A program made the position numbers and the translations under genes. The notes below the pieces were generated by a model that was not told the DNA's origin, did no database searches, and worked only from the letters and a program-made list of their open reading frames with translations. From NCBI GenBank assembly GCA_029339505.1, contig JAQISU010000057.1, positions 5,104,001 to 5,168,000 of the forward strand: a stretch of 64,000 bases of DNA. Reading direction: 5' to 3'. The DNA comes from Unio delphinus. Its lineage: Eukaryota > Mollusca > Bivalvia > Unionida > Unionidae. Positions 12,420 to 24,059 of the stretch are shown here, one piece after another (positions within the stretch are counted from its first letter, which is position 1; the number at the start of each line of letters is the position of its first letter).

Positions 12420-12495
12420 GCATTTTTTTCTTTTTTGGGAAGGCGTAAGGAAGATGGTATGGTCACATACACACAGAGGAAATGTTTTATGTAAG

Positions 12496-12551
<56 letters not shown>
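12331..12551. repeat. Compound (CT)n-(CA)n microsatellites
   Basis: CT repeats 12331-12400, CA repeats 12401-12419, a 78-bp unique gap, then AC repeats 12498-12551. Long frames here are artefacts of dinucleotides. Confidence 0.95.
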
Positions 12552-12553
<2 letters not shown>

Positions 12554-12832
12554 ACACACAAACATGCACAAGCACATACATACATAAAAAGTAAAGCACA
12601 AATATCTGGCAAATAAGGTGGGTATATCTTTTCCCAAGAGAACTGGATGATCCTGATATCGGAAGAAAAGAAATTTTTTAAATGGCAGACTGCTTATTTG
12701 ATTTCATGCATAAAGTCGCATATGTCCATTCGGTTTTATACAACTGGTTTGTGTACACAACGCGTACTTTCTAATGAATCATAAAGTGGGAAACAAGTGT
12801 ATACCCCTGTTGCATTTAAAGCAAGCGCTTCC

Positions 12833-13240
12833 GGGATTTACTGCGCTCACGGAGCACTACTTAAATGTGTATATAGCACACTAATTATTTGTGGATGCTT
12901 CTGTTGTGATTTCTTGAACTCTGCTTTTGGCACCGGTTGTGCTGTCGGAATACCCTCCTTTTTCTCAGGCTGTAGTGGTGTTGATGCTCATGCTGATTGA
13001 GGCTGTCTCCTCTCGCCCTTTTGTAGTCTAGTTACCTACTGGAAACCTTTTAATTTCGTATATTTTCCCTCTTATCCTCACCCCCTTGTCTAGCGAACTT
13101 GTTGAGTTGTATTCAGTGTTGGTGATACTGGAGCTCGTGTCCTAGCTTCTGAATTTGATGCTTGAGGTGCTGGTATAGGTACAACGGTACCAATTGTACA
13201 ACTCCAGGTAGGCGGAGCCTAAGGTGTATGGGACATTGAA
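12833..13240 (-). pseudogene. Proline/glutamine/lysine-rich coding-like remnant
   Basis: Two minus-strand segments look like low-complexity protein: one near 13179-13096 (PIPAPQASNSEARTRAP) and one near 12985-12855 (PEKKEGIPTAQPVPKAEF). They lie in one frame family, separated by stops and a possible intron with a CTACAG acceptor near 12985. GC is above that of the flanks. It could be a decayed exon or a transposon gag linker; I recognise no domain. Confidence 0.25.
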
Positions 13241-14780
13241 TTCAGAAATAAACAACAACACTAGCTGTGATTGGTGCATTATGTAACAGTTGTACTTTCC
13301 TTTTGGCTTATAAAAAGGTTAAGCCTGTTGGCAACATGTGAGATTAAGTTAATTCATATCTCAATCATATTTTGTATATTTTTTTTACTCTTACCTTTGT
13401 CTAGTTCCAGCAGAGCTATCTCTCTTAAATACAATAGAGTGCCTGGTTTTGTCCTGGTCAAATTGACAATCTAAGATTATTCTCTGTGACAGTGTGTGAA
13501 ATGCATACTGAAACATGATATAAAATATATTTATTTCAGAAAACATATGCATTGAGGTCTATAGAAAAACAATTGGTACCGTGATACCTGGTATAGTTTT
13601 AGGAGGCAGAAATCTTGTTCACGTGTTTTACAGTAACGGTTGGAACTATGTGCAAGCGACCAAGTTCGCCGTAAACCATATATAGAGTGGTACATGTTTT
13701 GACATTTAGTATAGTTCTCAGTAAGGAAAACTTTCCCGAAACTTCACAAGAACGTGCTAAAATCGGTGCAATGGCTTGGTCGAACAGTTTCAGCTGACTA
13801 TAGTCAAATCTGCATAATGGCGTTTAAAGTAAATGCATGACGTTATTAACAATACATTATATAATAGATTATTCAGGCCCATGAAGGACTTTACATTCTT
13901 GTGAAGTATAAAGCCTAAGTTTTAATATCCATGTACAACATCAACATTAATATTGATGAATTTAAAATAGTATTTATGCTACTTATGTTTAGCTAATTAC
14001 AATAACGTTTGTTTTCTCTATATTGATTTTAATTTTCCACTTATCGCCATATCTACTAAACATATCAAGAGTTTATTCCGTGTCCAAGTAAGATGCGTGC
14101 CTAGCCATAGATTGACTACATCACATTCGTGGGTTGTTAATCTACGGGTTGCACAAAGTAGGTAGCTTTTTATGTAAATAGGAATAAAAGCCACGAGGGA
14201 TAGAAGGCCTTGACCTATGTCAGGCACAAAAATAGACAACTGCCTTGATTACACTTCTTTTTGTTTTAACTGCGAGAACTTTGTCCATTTAACTATTGAA
14301 CTAACATGGCGAGGAAGAAAAATATGTTTTGTCCAATGGAATAGCTTTAATCATAATTTAGTTTGTGCTTGTTCTAAAGTATTAACGATTCAAGTTTTAT
14401 TTTAAAAAATGCATGCGTTTCATATGCCATAAAGTAAGGGTATTTGTTTTTTTTTAATTTCATTGCTTTTTGCGGGAAAAATTCTATTTACATTTCTCAG
14501 TATTTGCATTAAATCAGGTTCTAGGAGACTGGTCCTGAGAAATTTGTCTGTAAATAGATCTTTTGTAAAACTAAGTTAGTTTACATTGACTCTTAGTTGC
14601 TACATTACTCCATTTTGCAAATCAGTGACACATAGTTAAAAAAAAGAAAGCATTAGGGAGACAACAATACACTGGTATTAATATTAAATGCAAATTCTCG
14701 CTGACCAACTGTAATAAAAATTTAAAACAAATAGTGGTACTGTAATAAATGCATGTAACTTGGACAATTTGTCCCTACTA
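13240..14780. other. Gene-less stretch
   Basis: AT-rich with short frames only. I see no supported exon or known repeat. Confidence 0.35.
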
Positions 14781-14781
14781 G

Positions 14782-14782
<1 letters not shown>

Positions 14783-14877
<95 letters not shown>
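14783..14877. repeat. (AC)n(TA)n microsatellite
   Basis: AC repeat 14783-14826 passing into TA repeat 14827-14877. The MITE at 14878 inserted at its right edge. Confidence 0.95.
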
Positions 14878-14878
<1 letters not shown>

Positions 14879-15022
14879 TTCTGACGATTACGCCATCCCA
14901 AAATAATTTTATCATTGTCATCTAATTCTTGTGGTTTAATATTTCAGCTATCAATAAACAAATCCGCAAGTCAGTCAGTGTAGTACTTAAATTCATACAT
15001 GTGGGAAAACAATTCATTCCTT

Positions 15023-15114
<92 letters not shown>

Positions 15115-15231
15115 CATGTGGGAAAACAATTCATTCTTTTTCTATATCTGGAAAAGGATAGCTGAAATATTAAACCACAAGAATTAGATGACAATGATAA
15201 AATTATTTTGGGATAGCGTAATCGTCAGAAG
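14878..15231. mobile_element. MITE with 75-bp terminal inverted repeats and TA target duplication
   Basis: Positions 14878-14952 and 15157-15231 are inverted copies, 75 bp each, with one mismatch by my reading (beginning CTTCTGACGATTACG, ending CGTAATCGTCAGAAG). TA lies immediately outside both ends (14876-14877 and 15232-15233), as expected of Tc1/mariner-type transposition into TA. The left TA belongs to a TA microsatellite, so the duplication is weaker evidence than it would be elsewhere. There is no transposase: the 204-bp interior holds a TA repeat (15026-15113) flanked by a direct repeat ATGTGGGAAAACAATTCATT at 14999 and 15116. Confidence 0.8.
15026..15113. repeat. (TA)n microsatellite inside the MITE
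   Basis: About 44 TA units between two direct repeats in the MITE interior; likely variable in length between individuals. Confidence 0.95.
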
Positions 15232-15239
15232 TAGATCCG

Positions 15240-16185
15240 TGATTCTTTTTTTTAATGTGATTGATATTTATTTTAAAAAAAATAGGCAGTAAAAGGATAA
15301 TTTCATTAACAATACATTTAGGACTGAGGTAGAAGTAGGCTTTAAGTATTCAAACATTCTGCAAATTAACCGCCGGGGGAGCGACATGTACATTGTACAA
15401 ACAAAATAACCTCGCGAGAGGTGACTTATCATTTTCGAAACGCAGTGTATTGGGTTATATATTGCTATGTTGTATAACTTTAATTGGTAAGATTTATACA
15501 GAAAAGAATGTTGACTGTATACTAATATACATGGGTTTTTATGGTAAGAAAAAAGATACAATCGAGAAGGAAAATACTCCGATGAAAATAATGAGGTTTC
15601 TTCCTAAATGCATATTTTCATCACCTTAGTATTATCATACCACAAACAAATTCCCGTTGACACATACTGCATCAAACCCACCTAAAGCTTCGGTACAGTT
15701 AAAACTAGACATGATACAGAACACATAATACCATCAACATCAACCGTATCAATCCCATAAAGCTACAGTGCAAGTAAGACTCTCTCTACTGGGTTCAATG
15801 TGCAATCTTTGTTCACACGTTAACACTAATACTTCAAGGCAAACCAAACAAATGTAACATTTTCGACGATAAGACAATAAGACTGGCTATCTCTACACAG
15901 AAATGTACATACAGAGTATGAGAGAACTGTGTAAGAACATTATACATATTAAAAAGCGGATTCAGTATTATTGCAGGTTATCTGTTTGATGGGCCTGAGC
16001 AGATTGAAATCAATTAATTGATGACCTAATTGTGTAAATGCAATTTTACAATCACATCAAATTTCTATAGGTGCGTGATAGAGAACAGTATATGTTTTCG
16101 ATGTGGTGTAAACATGCATCTTGATAACAATTAGGAACACATCAAAAATTGTACTGGAATTCGATAAATCCCTTTGTTATTTATC
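15240..16185. other. Gene-less stretch
   Basis: No supported exon. The rest of the Polinton integrase would be expected just left of the dispersed repeat at 16190, but I see no integrase motifs here. Confidence 0.35.
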
Positions 16186-16189
16186 AAAT

Positions 16190-17250
16190 AAATTTACTCG
16201 TTTTTTGTGTACAGGGTGATTGATGTATACTGTACAATATATCGAAACAGTGAGTTCGGTTCATCATATGTCGCACGTGCGAAATACTTTCGATGGGAAA
16301 ACCGATATTTGTCAAGTATACATAAGATGTATGGCTACACCTCATCGTAGACGGAAAACATTACACTGCGGAAACGTCTTGTCAGTGAGCATTCTGCATA
16401 AGGACTTGCATATCTCCAGCTGTAGAGGTATGCGAGTTATTTATTAATTTCGTCTGTATAATATAGGTTATAACTACTGTACTACCACGTTTATTTTTGT
16501 ATATTTTCTATGTAACTCCGGCTTGCGTATTAGAATGAAAATATTTCCTATTCTTGTACGCGACGTTATATAAGATATATATATAAGCAATTAAATTGCA
16601 TTTTATTAAGAAACGTTTAGTACCATATGAGTCTTATCGGACAGAGGTAGGTTCACTTCTAAACTTGTTTATTGCTTTGTAATGTTGTGCCAATAATGTA
16701 ATTTGTACAGGTTACTGTATATAACTTCATTACGTCTTATCGTATTTGCGAATTAGCTGCTGTAGAACTGACCGTAACAGCTGTAGAGATGACCATAGGG
16801 ATCAAAGTTGACGGGGTAGCAGCTATAGAGCTGACCATAAAGCTGACCGAAGCAGCCGTAGAGCTGATTGAACAGTGTTTTACTGGCCGAGAAGCAGGTG
16901 ATCGGACATTGCTGGCGGTTTGGTGTGCGCTGATTGTCCAGTTGACTAAGTGTTTGAATGGTGGTCGGTGATTACCTGTAAAGCTGACTGCTTGATTTAC
17001 CAGTGTGACTGGTAGCCAAGTATTCTAGAGACGGAGTGTTTTGTGAAACTCCATACATTTATTCTTTTAGGCTTGGGATAATTTTGGGGTTTGTTATACT
17101 CACTGTTTTGGGACTGTAAATATATATTGTATGATATATATCACATTTTTACAACATTTTACCATTGGACTAAACTACATCATTTTTTCACTATTTGAGT
17201 GAATACGCCATTTTTACTATGAGCAAAATACATCACGTTTACTATTTTAG
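16190..17250 (+). mobile_element. Dispersed ~1-kb repeat, copy 1 (solo-LTR or non-autonomous element candidate)
   Basis: Aligns by eye over its whole length to 18313-19400. Landmarks shared in order: AGTGAGTTC..GTTCATCATATG (16249; 18381), GCACGTGCGAA (16275; 18405), CTTGTCAGT..ATCTCCAGCT (16378-16425; 18509-18555) followed by GTAGAGGTATGCGAG, a splice-donor-like end, then a CAGCTGTAGAGCTGACC-rich block (16760-16990) and AATTTTGGGGTT..GGACTGTAAA (17080-17120). The right end abuts Polinton integrase sequence at about 17250. Orientation is taken from the TATA-like and donor-like signals and is uncertain. No protein domain is seen. Confidence 0.6.
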
Positions 17251-17535
17251 CCACGACTGAAGAGGCCAAATGAGAGACATCGGTTAAATCAGCTTGCAAT
17301 TGGTGATCGATGCATTCCACTTGCGACATCTGGAAACGTTCCGCCGATTTGGTTGGTGTAAAGTGCAAGTAGCTTGTGTTTGTAACCATCGTTGCACATG
17401 AGGTAAGCGGAGACTTTTCAATTGAGTTTTGGCAGCACAATACAGTTTCTGAACTCCTCCGTAACCTGCAGGATGGGCTGGATTGTAATAAATGACGGCT
17501 GACAACTTCTCCTTTTTTAGTAAATGACCCACTCT
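17250..17535 (-). pseudogene. Polinton/Maverick integrase fragment
   Basis: Minus-strand sequence in two frames resembles the retroviral-type integrase carried by Polintons. Visible pieces are YYNPAHPAGYGGVQKLYCA near 17490-17430 and RLPHVQRWLQTQATCTLHQP near 17415-17350 (N-terminal zinc/helix part), then IDHQLQADLTDVSHLA near 17310-17260. The last carries the first catalytic Asp in its ADL context. Frame changes separate the pieces. The rest of the catalytic core, with the second Asp and the Glu, is absent: dispersed-repeat copy 1 begins at that point. It is a dead piece of a virus-like transposon that would integrate element DNA into host chromosomes. Confidence 0.75.
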
Positions 17536-17581
17536 TTGCTGATATAACTTTGAATGGGACGAAATAGTGGCGGTGGTGGAG

Positions 17582-17896
17582 CTAATCTAATAGCTTTTTT
17601 ATTACTTTCTTTTTCACTTCTGGTTTCCCTTCTTTCTTTTTCATTTTTGTCAAAGGAGGCGTGGACATCATCTTTTTAACACAAGTTTTGAGTTCTTCTC
17701 GTTGGGGAGTGAGCGAAGGGGTCAACAAGGACGCTGAAATCTTACATGGAATGGGTATTGCGGAGGGTGTTTGAAAGACTGCTCGTGCATCTAAGAGTTT
17801 TCTAAGTCTCAAACATCCACCGAATAAGTTCCAATGGCCTTTAAGCCTATTCCGGTTTGGGCATGTTTCAATACATTTGTCTTCCTTGTCGCACAA
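17582..17896 (-). pseudogene. Lysine/proline-rich frame between Polinton polymerase and integrase pieces
   Basis: An open minus-strand frame of about 104 codons. Its upstream end (LRWIHYLCDKEDKCIE, from about 17925) still looks like the Polinton polymerase. The rest has no match I know: a Cys-rich start, then TPSAIPIPCKISASLLTPSL and a strongly basic end with runs of Lys. It may be a polymerase piece joined by deletion to another Polinton gene. There is no good start codon. Confidence 0.4.
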
Positions 17897-17899
17897 GTA

Positions 17900-18300
17900 A
17901 TGTATCCAGCGTAATCCTTTAATTTAGTATTGACGTTTCACAAAGTTCTTTGGTTCAGGGCTTATGACAGCCAGGATGGTTTCGAGCATAACTCTTTGTC
18001 GGTATACTACAGAACACGCCTTGGAGATGGTGCAAGTTTCCTTCAAAGGATCAATTCATCTGTGTTCCATGAACAGTTTTCGAATCTTTTAACAGCTACG
18101 CCGTAAAATGTCCACGTCCGATCGACAATAATGTAACATTTTTATTGAACATCGAAGGGGTTCGAGACGTGATTTCGGTACAAAGCCTCTCTCTTTTTGG
18201 TATGCATGTTGACGGGTTCATAGCAGTAAGCCTCATGCAAATGGGGTAGAACGGCGTGTCTGTCACATAATTGTATAAGCTCCTTTTATTCATTTATTAA
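17900..18300 (-). pseudogene. Polinton DNA polymerase B fragment (middle part)
   Basis: Minus-strand pieces in several frames match the protein-primed type B polymerase of Polintons: KKREALYRNHVSNPFD near 18215-18165, HYCRSDVDILRRSC near 18145-18100 (the strongly conserved YCRSDVDIL block) and ACSVVYRQRVM near 18025. Stops and frame changes break it repeatedly. It continues the polymerase begun at 20893-19600, but 1.3 kb of dispersed repeat separates the two halves. The C-terminal palm motifs (SLYP, DTDS type) are missing. Confidence 0.7.
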
Positions 18301-18312
18301 ATTCGTGTACTA

Positions 18313-19590
18313 GGATTTCATTTTTGGCGTACAACAGTATCCGAGGGTGAATTAATGTATATTGTGTCGTATTTCAAAATAGTGAGTTCAGTTCATCATA
18401 TGCTGCACGTGCGAAGTGCTTTTGAGACGAATCAAATGCCTTCGATGCACAGACAATACCTGTGTATAAATACCTCACCGCATGTAAAGCTCTTTACATT
18501 ACGAAACATCTTGTCAGTCGGCGATCTGCTATAAGGATTCGAACATCTCCAGCTACAGAGGTGGGTAATTTTAAATAATTTCTCGTATATACGAAAACAC
18601 TATTGTACTTCCACGTCAATTTCTGCATGATTTGTAGTTTTGGTTTACGCAGAATAATGCACACGTTTATGCTTTTGTTTACGATTTAGCAAAGGATTTA
18701 TAGTATTATAAGGCTACATTTGTAAGAAATGTTAAATACAGTAGGGTTCTAATCAAGCAAGGCTAGGTTTCTTTCCGAACATGTTGTTTTGAAATTATTG
18801 TGTGGTAATATCTTCGGTATAACTTACCGTGTATAACGTTTATCACTTTTTATGCCCGTTTCATATAAATAGTACACGGTATTGGATATGTTTTCAGCTG
18901 CCCAGTGTCTGGAAATGTCCAAAATGTCTGATGTTGTCCGGTGCTGTCGAGTGTCTGGAATGTTCAGTATCTGGAGTGTCCCAGCTGTTGAGCAGCTAAC
19001 CACTGTTTAGAATGTTCAGCACCCAGAATGTCTGGTGTTGTCCGGTGATGTAGTGTGTCTGGAGTTTCCCAGCTGTAGAGCTGTTCAGTATCTGTAGTGT
19101 CCATTATATGGAGTATCCGGTGGTGACCAGAGTGACTAAAGGGACTCGAGCGTTCAAAGTATGGAATGGAATCGAGGTATACGTGATGCAAGCAGTAAAG
19201 CCAAGTACAAGAATGGTATCGGTTAAAAGGCTGTAATTTTGGGGTTCGTAAAACCCATTATATCTTTAGTGACTGTAAAGATAAGTTATAAATCTCTCCT
19301 TTTTCATTTGCACAATTTCACTATGAGTGAAGTCATTTTACTACACGAGTAAAAATCTACAATGTTTGCCAGCTGAGTAAACTATATCCATCTTTCATTT
19401 GTTTAAGAACTGTGAATCATTCACGCTTCGTGATAGTTTTTTTGTGGAATAAATTGTATGTATTTTTCTTTATTAAATTTGAGCGTTACTATGTTAAAAT
19501 TTCAATATTTGGATTAAATACACGCGCACGTATTCATAATTTTGTTTGCTCATTCAAGCCATTCAATATTAAACATTGTATTTATATTGT
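18313..19590 (+). mobile_element. Dispersed ~1-kb repeat, copy 2, inserted in the Polinton polymerase
   Basis: Second copy of the repeat at 16190-17250, perhaps 65-75% identical by eye. It has a clear TATA box (TGTATAAATACC, about 18462-18475), then ACATCTTGTCAGTCGG and ATCTCCAGCTACAGAG followed by GTGGGTAA, a donor-like site. The downstream block (18895-19190) is built of CAGTGTCTGGA / GTTGTCCGGTG short repeats instead of the GTAGAGCTGACC repeats of copy 1. Homology to copy 1 is last clear near 19390. Flanking sequence on both sides is one interrupted polymerase gene, so this is an insertion. Exact ends and a target duplication could not be read. Confidence 0.6.
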
Positions 19591-19599
19591 AAAAAGTGT

Positions 19600-20893
19600 T
19601 CTGCTGTGAATCTGAAATATCCCACCGGTTTATCTTATTACAGTGTTGATTGGCTTAGGTATTGAAAAAGTGCTGAAAGAACCTTTGTCTATTTATGTTA
19701 TTTCATACGTGTTAGGCATTCGACTCAAAGGCATGACCAAGTAACTCATTGAATCTTTAAACTCTACTACTTGACCACACTTCCATGGAAATGATTCTGG
19801 CTCCGACAAAGTCACTTTCGGATATTCGGTACTTTGTTCCTTGTAGAAATGCACCTCTTATCCAGAAAAATTGTGAGAGATTGCCGTGGCATAGCGATGA
19901 CAATATGCGTAATGTTCGATGTCTTTTTGACTCCATGGGGTTTAAGATCCATCGGGCAAAATCTGAGAATGTGTTCGACCCTCGAAATAATGTTTCACGT
20001 CCTACATGAATCTTGCTACAGTGAGGGAAATTATTAAAGATAGGCTCCTGGATTTATTTCTCGCACTCTCGGTGAGCCACGCAGGAATTAGGAATTTGAA
20101 TCAAAAAAAATGAAATTCCCTTTTTTTTCTAGTCATCATCGTCTTGTTTGGAATGGCATTCTTGAATGTAGCATTTGTGTTCCACATCCACAGTTTGGTG
20201 ACCATAGTGACTTGGCATTATTGGTACGTATGCCTTGTCCACCAGTAGGGCACAATCTCAGAAGTTGTCAAGCACTTTTGTGTTGCTAACCTTACGTCTT
20301 CAGATGTTGTTGGTAACAGGTTCGACTGACAAAAGTGCGCCGACAAGCAGGATCAGACAAGATTGAGAGGCCAAAGATCATGAGCATTTCGATCCACAAA
20401 ATATTGTGTTCTCGATTGTTATACTATACTCACAATTCAGGCAATAATAACCATACCTAAGGAATCCAGTGATATTGTTAATGTCATCGAAATGTTCATC
20501 GTGATGATACAAGTGAAGGTATTTTTCGTCTTTGAAATCTTTGCCTCGAAACAACAGAGGTCCGCTAACTTCTTGAGTGTGTACTTTCAAGGTCTAGCGT
20601 GGAGCTACAACGTCTTGCAATGTTTGCATATCAGGAATGCCAACGTATGTGTCTTTAATTGGATATCCCCGCTTACTGTAACAGAGTTCTGCTTCACTTC
20701 GTTCTTTGGCTAGGTCCGATTGTGGAATGTTCTGCCAGGATCTTTTCCATTCTGTCGTGTCGTTCTTCTCGGCATATGTTCGTCCCACTACAATTTTGTT
20801 AATTCGGTCGAGTATATGTTTGGTGCTGCGAAGTTCGTCCTCCAGTAACACCTTTTTGCGTGCTGTCTCTTGGGGAAGAGAAACATGGGTCAT
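19600..20893 (-). pseudogene. Polinton DNA polymerase B fragment (N-terminal and exonuclease part)
   Basis: Reading right to left on the minus strand: an opening region 20893-20594 (99 codons open) with GIPDMQTLQDVV; then LYHHDEHFDDINNITGFLRY and YYCLNCEYS (about 20500-20420), the HFDvI..ITGFL..YYC..C block typical of Polinton polymerases; then an exonuclease-like piece with AISHNFSG near 19885 and FKDSMSYLVMPLSRMPNT near 19775-19722. The latter resembles the FiDSmnfLpM block, which follows the exonuclease Asp motif. KGSFSALFNT follows near 19670. Stops and frame changes occur between most blocks. In a live element this enzyme copies the element by protein priming. Confidence 0.75.
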
Positions 20894-20899
20894 AAACAG

Positions 20900-22970
20900 T
20901 GTCGCTTTTTTATCGGTGATTTGAAGCTTGTCGTTGGATTGTTACAATTGTTGAACCGTTTTGATGATTTTGAAAGGTGTCTAAAAATAAAGAAGAAATC
21001 TAAGAACTTTATAAAGTGTTGTGTTGTGAATCAAATTGTAAAATTCGTACTAGAATGGATTAAACAGAAGACGTGTCTGTTTTCATTTTTTAGAATATGC
21101 AGCTACATTCACGCAATCACGCAGGTACATCATGGATAATAAAAGGGATTTTAAGTTTCAATTTAGTTTGGCTAAATTATTACTATCTCTTTTCGAAAGA
21201 AGTTGAAGGCCCTTAAAAGGACCGTTGAGTGTTTGTTTTTGTAATACAAACAAGCTCAGGGACGAGACGAAATCAGCTTTAACTGCCGTAAGTCATTGCC
21301 ACTGCCAAGGTCTACTTCTGCATTGGTTCTTGTCAATGACTTTGTAGACATTACTAGTTTTGGTATCTCGGGTCTTTTCTTTTTGGGTCGTAATAAAGAA
21401 GCATATTATATTTTTTCATACTTCTTAACTCAGCCAAAATTTCTTATAAGAGTACCGTTACCGTTTAACTTTCACTATCCTTGTCTCCTAGACATTGTTT
21501 ATCTTTTTCTTCTTCTTCTTCTTCTTCTTCTTCTTCTTCTTCTTCTTCTTCTTCTTCTAGTATTCTTCGTGTTGAAGAAGAAAAACATATTCTGCTTCCT
21601 TCCGTTGCTGAAAAAGTTTCTCCAATTCTTATTTCTGTCTCTGTTTAAAATCCTCGACGTGTGGCAAGGAAGGAAAAGGCGGCAAAGGTACTGGTACTTG
21701 AACAGTCTTGCAAAGTAGAGAGGAAATCATCTAAATCCCAATTATAATTGGTCTCTTATGGATGTAGAATTGTGTTGACTTTGGTAGCCACCGCTGTACC
21801 ATCGCTTCTCGTATCCTCGGCCGGTGCACCCTGATGCGTCGTCTTCTTAGTTTTCTCACGATTGAAAACTGTCGCATGGATTCACGGCGCACAGACTCTA
21901 GCTTGCCTATATAGAGAATATGATACTTAGGCTAATCGCTTCAGATTGGGGAGACAGATTCCGCAATGTGACATAATTTTGTAACGCGTGTTAGGATTGG
22001 TGAAAGAACGTCTTTTTCGATTCGCTCTTCCACTATAAATAATCGCAATTCACTGCATTCCCTTCATCTGTTGTCACATGATGTGGACAAACGTATACTC
22101 GTCTACTCTCGTATTGTCAATGCTGTTCCGCACAGACTTACCCATGTATATGAAATCAACATTATCAGGATCACCGATGCCAGAGTTAGTAAAAAATAAA
22201 TGTGTGTGGACAGACAAGGCTGGTTGAAGGCAGTCCTTCTCTTCGGACCAGAAGTCAGAAGACGTATGAGGAGAGTAGCAGACATTTGCGATGCCCGGAT
22301 ATGTTAACGAAATGATGTTAACATAGAACCCAACGGCCCTTTTCAGGACCACTCGTATGCCTCGAAACGATTAGCTTGCTTGTCTAAACAATGTGTTTGT
22401 TTTTTTAATAATTGTTTGTGAATTGTTTGTGACTGTATATTTTGTATATTGTATTTGTTATATAAGTCTATGTCTATGTCCCACACTCTCCTCCCGATTG
22501 AGGTCAACCCGGTGCACACCTGTTGCTATAATTGTTGCAAAATTCTTACCAATCTTCAGTACCGTGACGTCACCACATATGGTCCATTCCTATTGACTCT
22601 ATACAACAACTCCACTTTTCTTTGTCGCTAAATAGTCTCAATATTTCCCATGTTAAATTTGCGTTGACCCTAAACGTTCCCAGGATTATGTAAAAAGTGT
22701 TGACCTTAAGCGCTTTTGGGAGGGGGTCTATAATATTTTTTCCATTTCTCATTGTAATATACCTGACATTTATAACCGATAACTATTTAAATAATGCGTT
22801 GTTCTTACAATTTAACTTTAAGTCGTAATAACGATAATATTTATAATTCAAAATCAGTAAACCAGTCTTGGCATTCACATTCATTCCATATGATTCACAC
22901 ACATTAAAAGGTATTCGTTCAGTCTGCGCCATCAGTTAAGCAGAGAGGTAAAGTCAAATACAAACAACAA
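20900..22970. other. Stretch right of the Polinton polymerase, no supported gene
   Basis: CpG-containing sequence that may be further Polinton or unrelated. A minus-strand frame at 22074-22352 (92 codons, containing TYPGIANVCYSP) has no match I know and begins with no ATG. A CTT/AAG repeat is at 21508-21558. I could not find capsid, ATPase or protease motifs or a Polinton end. Confidence 0.35.
21508..21558. repeat. (CTT)n microsatellite
   Basis: About 17 CTT units; makes the poly-Leu stretch of a spurious 140-codon frame. Confidence 0.95.
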
Positions 22971-22972
22971 AG

Positions 22973-23161
22973 ATGTGGGAAGATAGGGGATGGGTCATAT
23001 CTAGTGTTGACAACGTATACCTCGTTTCCCATTGGGAAACACCGGAAGAGGCAGCAAGGCAGGAGGCGAAAGACAAAGTACAGAAATCAGCCACAACTAA
23101 TCAAAACGACACAAAGACTAAACCGAAGGGAAACCTCCGCAGAATAGCAACAGGTTTATAA
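22973..23161 (+). CDS. Hypothetical small ORF, 62 codons
   Basis: ATG in acceptable context (AACAAAGATGT) opens a charged, Trp-containing peptide: MWEDRGWVISSVDNV, then SHWETPEEAARQEAKDK, then a Lys/Asn/Thr-rich tail ending RRIATGL. Composition looks protein-like and the local GC is raised. AACAG|GTTTAT before the stop could also be a splice donor. No signal peptide, membrane segment or known domain is visible, and nothing nearby explains it. It could be a real small gene, an exon, or a transposon remnant. Confidence 0.25.
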   Translation: MWEDRGWVISSVDNVYLVSHWETPEEAARQEAKDKVQKSATTNQNDTKTKPKGNLRRIATGL

Positions 23162-23600
23162 CGTATCCATTAAACTGGGATTAAAGTATTTGTATCACAG
23201 ATATGTCACAAAACATCAGTATATTCCATACGCAGGGATCATATAGAAATTTCCAATAGAACTGGGGAAAAGTGTCTAGAAACCAATAAATGAATGCGGC
23301 CAACAACTTCAGAAAAATGGGAGTGAAGCTTTTCGACAGTTATTATTTGATTAAGATAACGGGAACCATCAGAAACTAACTGAAGAAAAGCCACAACCCC
23401 ATCTAGGACTACAACCTAACAGACTTCCTCCAACTGTGGACGATGCTCGATCGATCGCACAAGACTCCGAAAACAATTTCCAGAACGATTGCATCATGTT
23501 CTGACTACAGTCAGCACAAAGTCTGTCTTTTGTTCAACATAGGCAAAGTAACCTGAAGGTCTTTCATTTAAGAACAGAATCAATTTCGAGAGGAACTTAA

Positions 23601-23790
23601 AATAATTAATAAAATATTCTGTATAAAATATACAAACAATTGTTCTATTTTGCACGCCAATTAAAATATACCAACTTGATATAATTAATAAAATGTCCTA
23701 TATGTCACGCCATCTAACATATGTCAACATACTTTATATAATTAATAAAATGTTCTGTTTGGCTCGCCATCTAAAATATACAACAAAACT
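23601..23790. repeat. Minisatellite, ~55-80 bp unit, three copies
   Basis: Three copies beginning ATAATTAATAAAAT and containing CGCCA.CTAA..TAT, with the first copy longer. Confidence 0.7.
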
Positions 23791-24059
23791 TGCGCGAACA
23801 TGAACAAGATCACATACATATTCATGGGTAAGTTACATTACGACTATCTACAATGATCACACACAAAATATGTAGTTAATATATAATTTATACGATAAGG
23901 ATGGCATAAAGTAGCTAATTGGACATAATTTGACATAGTTAGTACAGAAATGATATTTTAATTTATTATTCATGTGTCGCACGTAACTTCTCTATTTGTC
24001 CTTTCTTTAATTGGCCTCTCCTACCGACATTAATTAAACAGTGGGCCGTGCACAGATTT

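Noticed and set aside
12212..12637. Open frames of 79-141 codons on both strands
   Set aside because: They consist of CT and CA dinucleotide repeats read as Ser-Leu, Val-Cys or Arg-Glu; not genes.
21296..21718. 140-codon frame with a long hydrophobic Leu stretch
   Set aside because: The apparent membrane segment is a CTT microsatellite; flanking residues do not look like a protein family.
22074..22352. 92-codon minus-strand frame as a Polinton capsid candidate
   Set aside because: No capsid motif could be matched and the frame does not begin with ATG.
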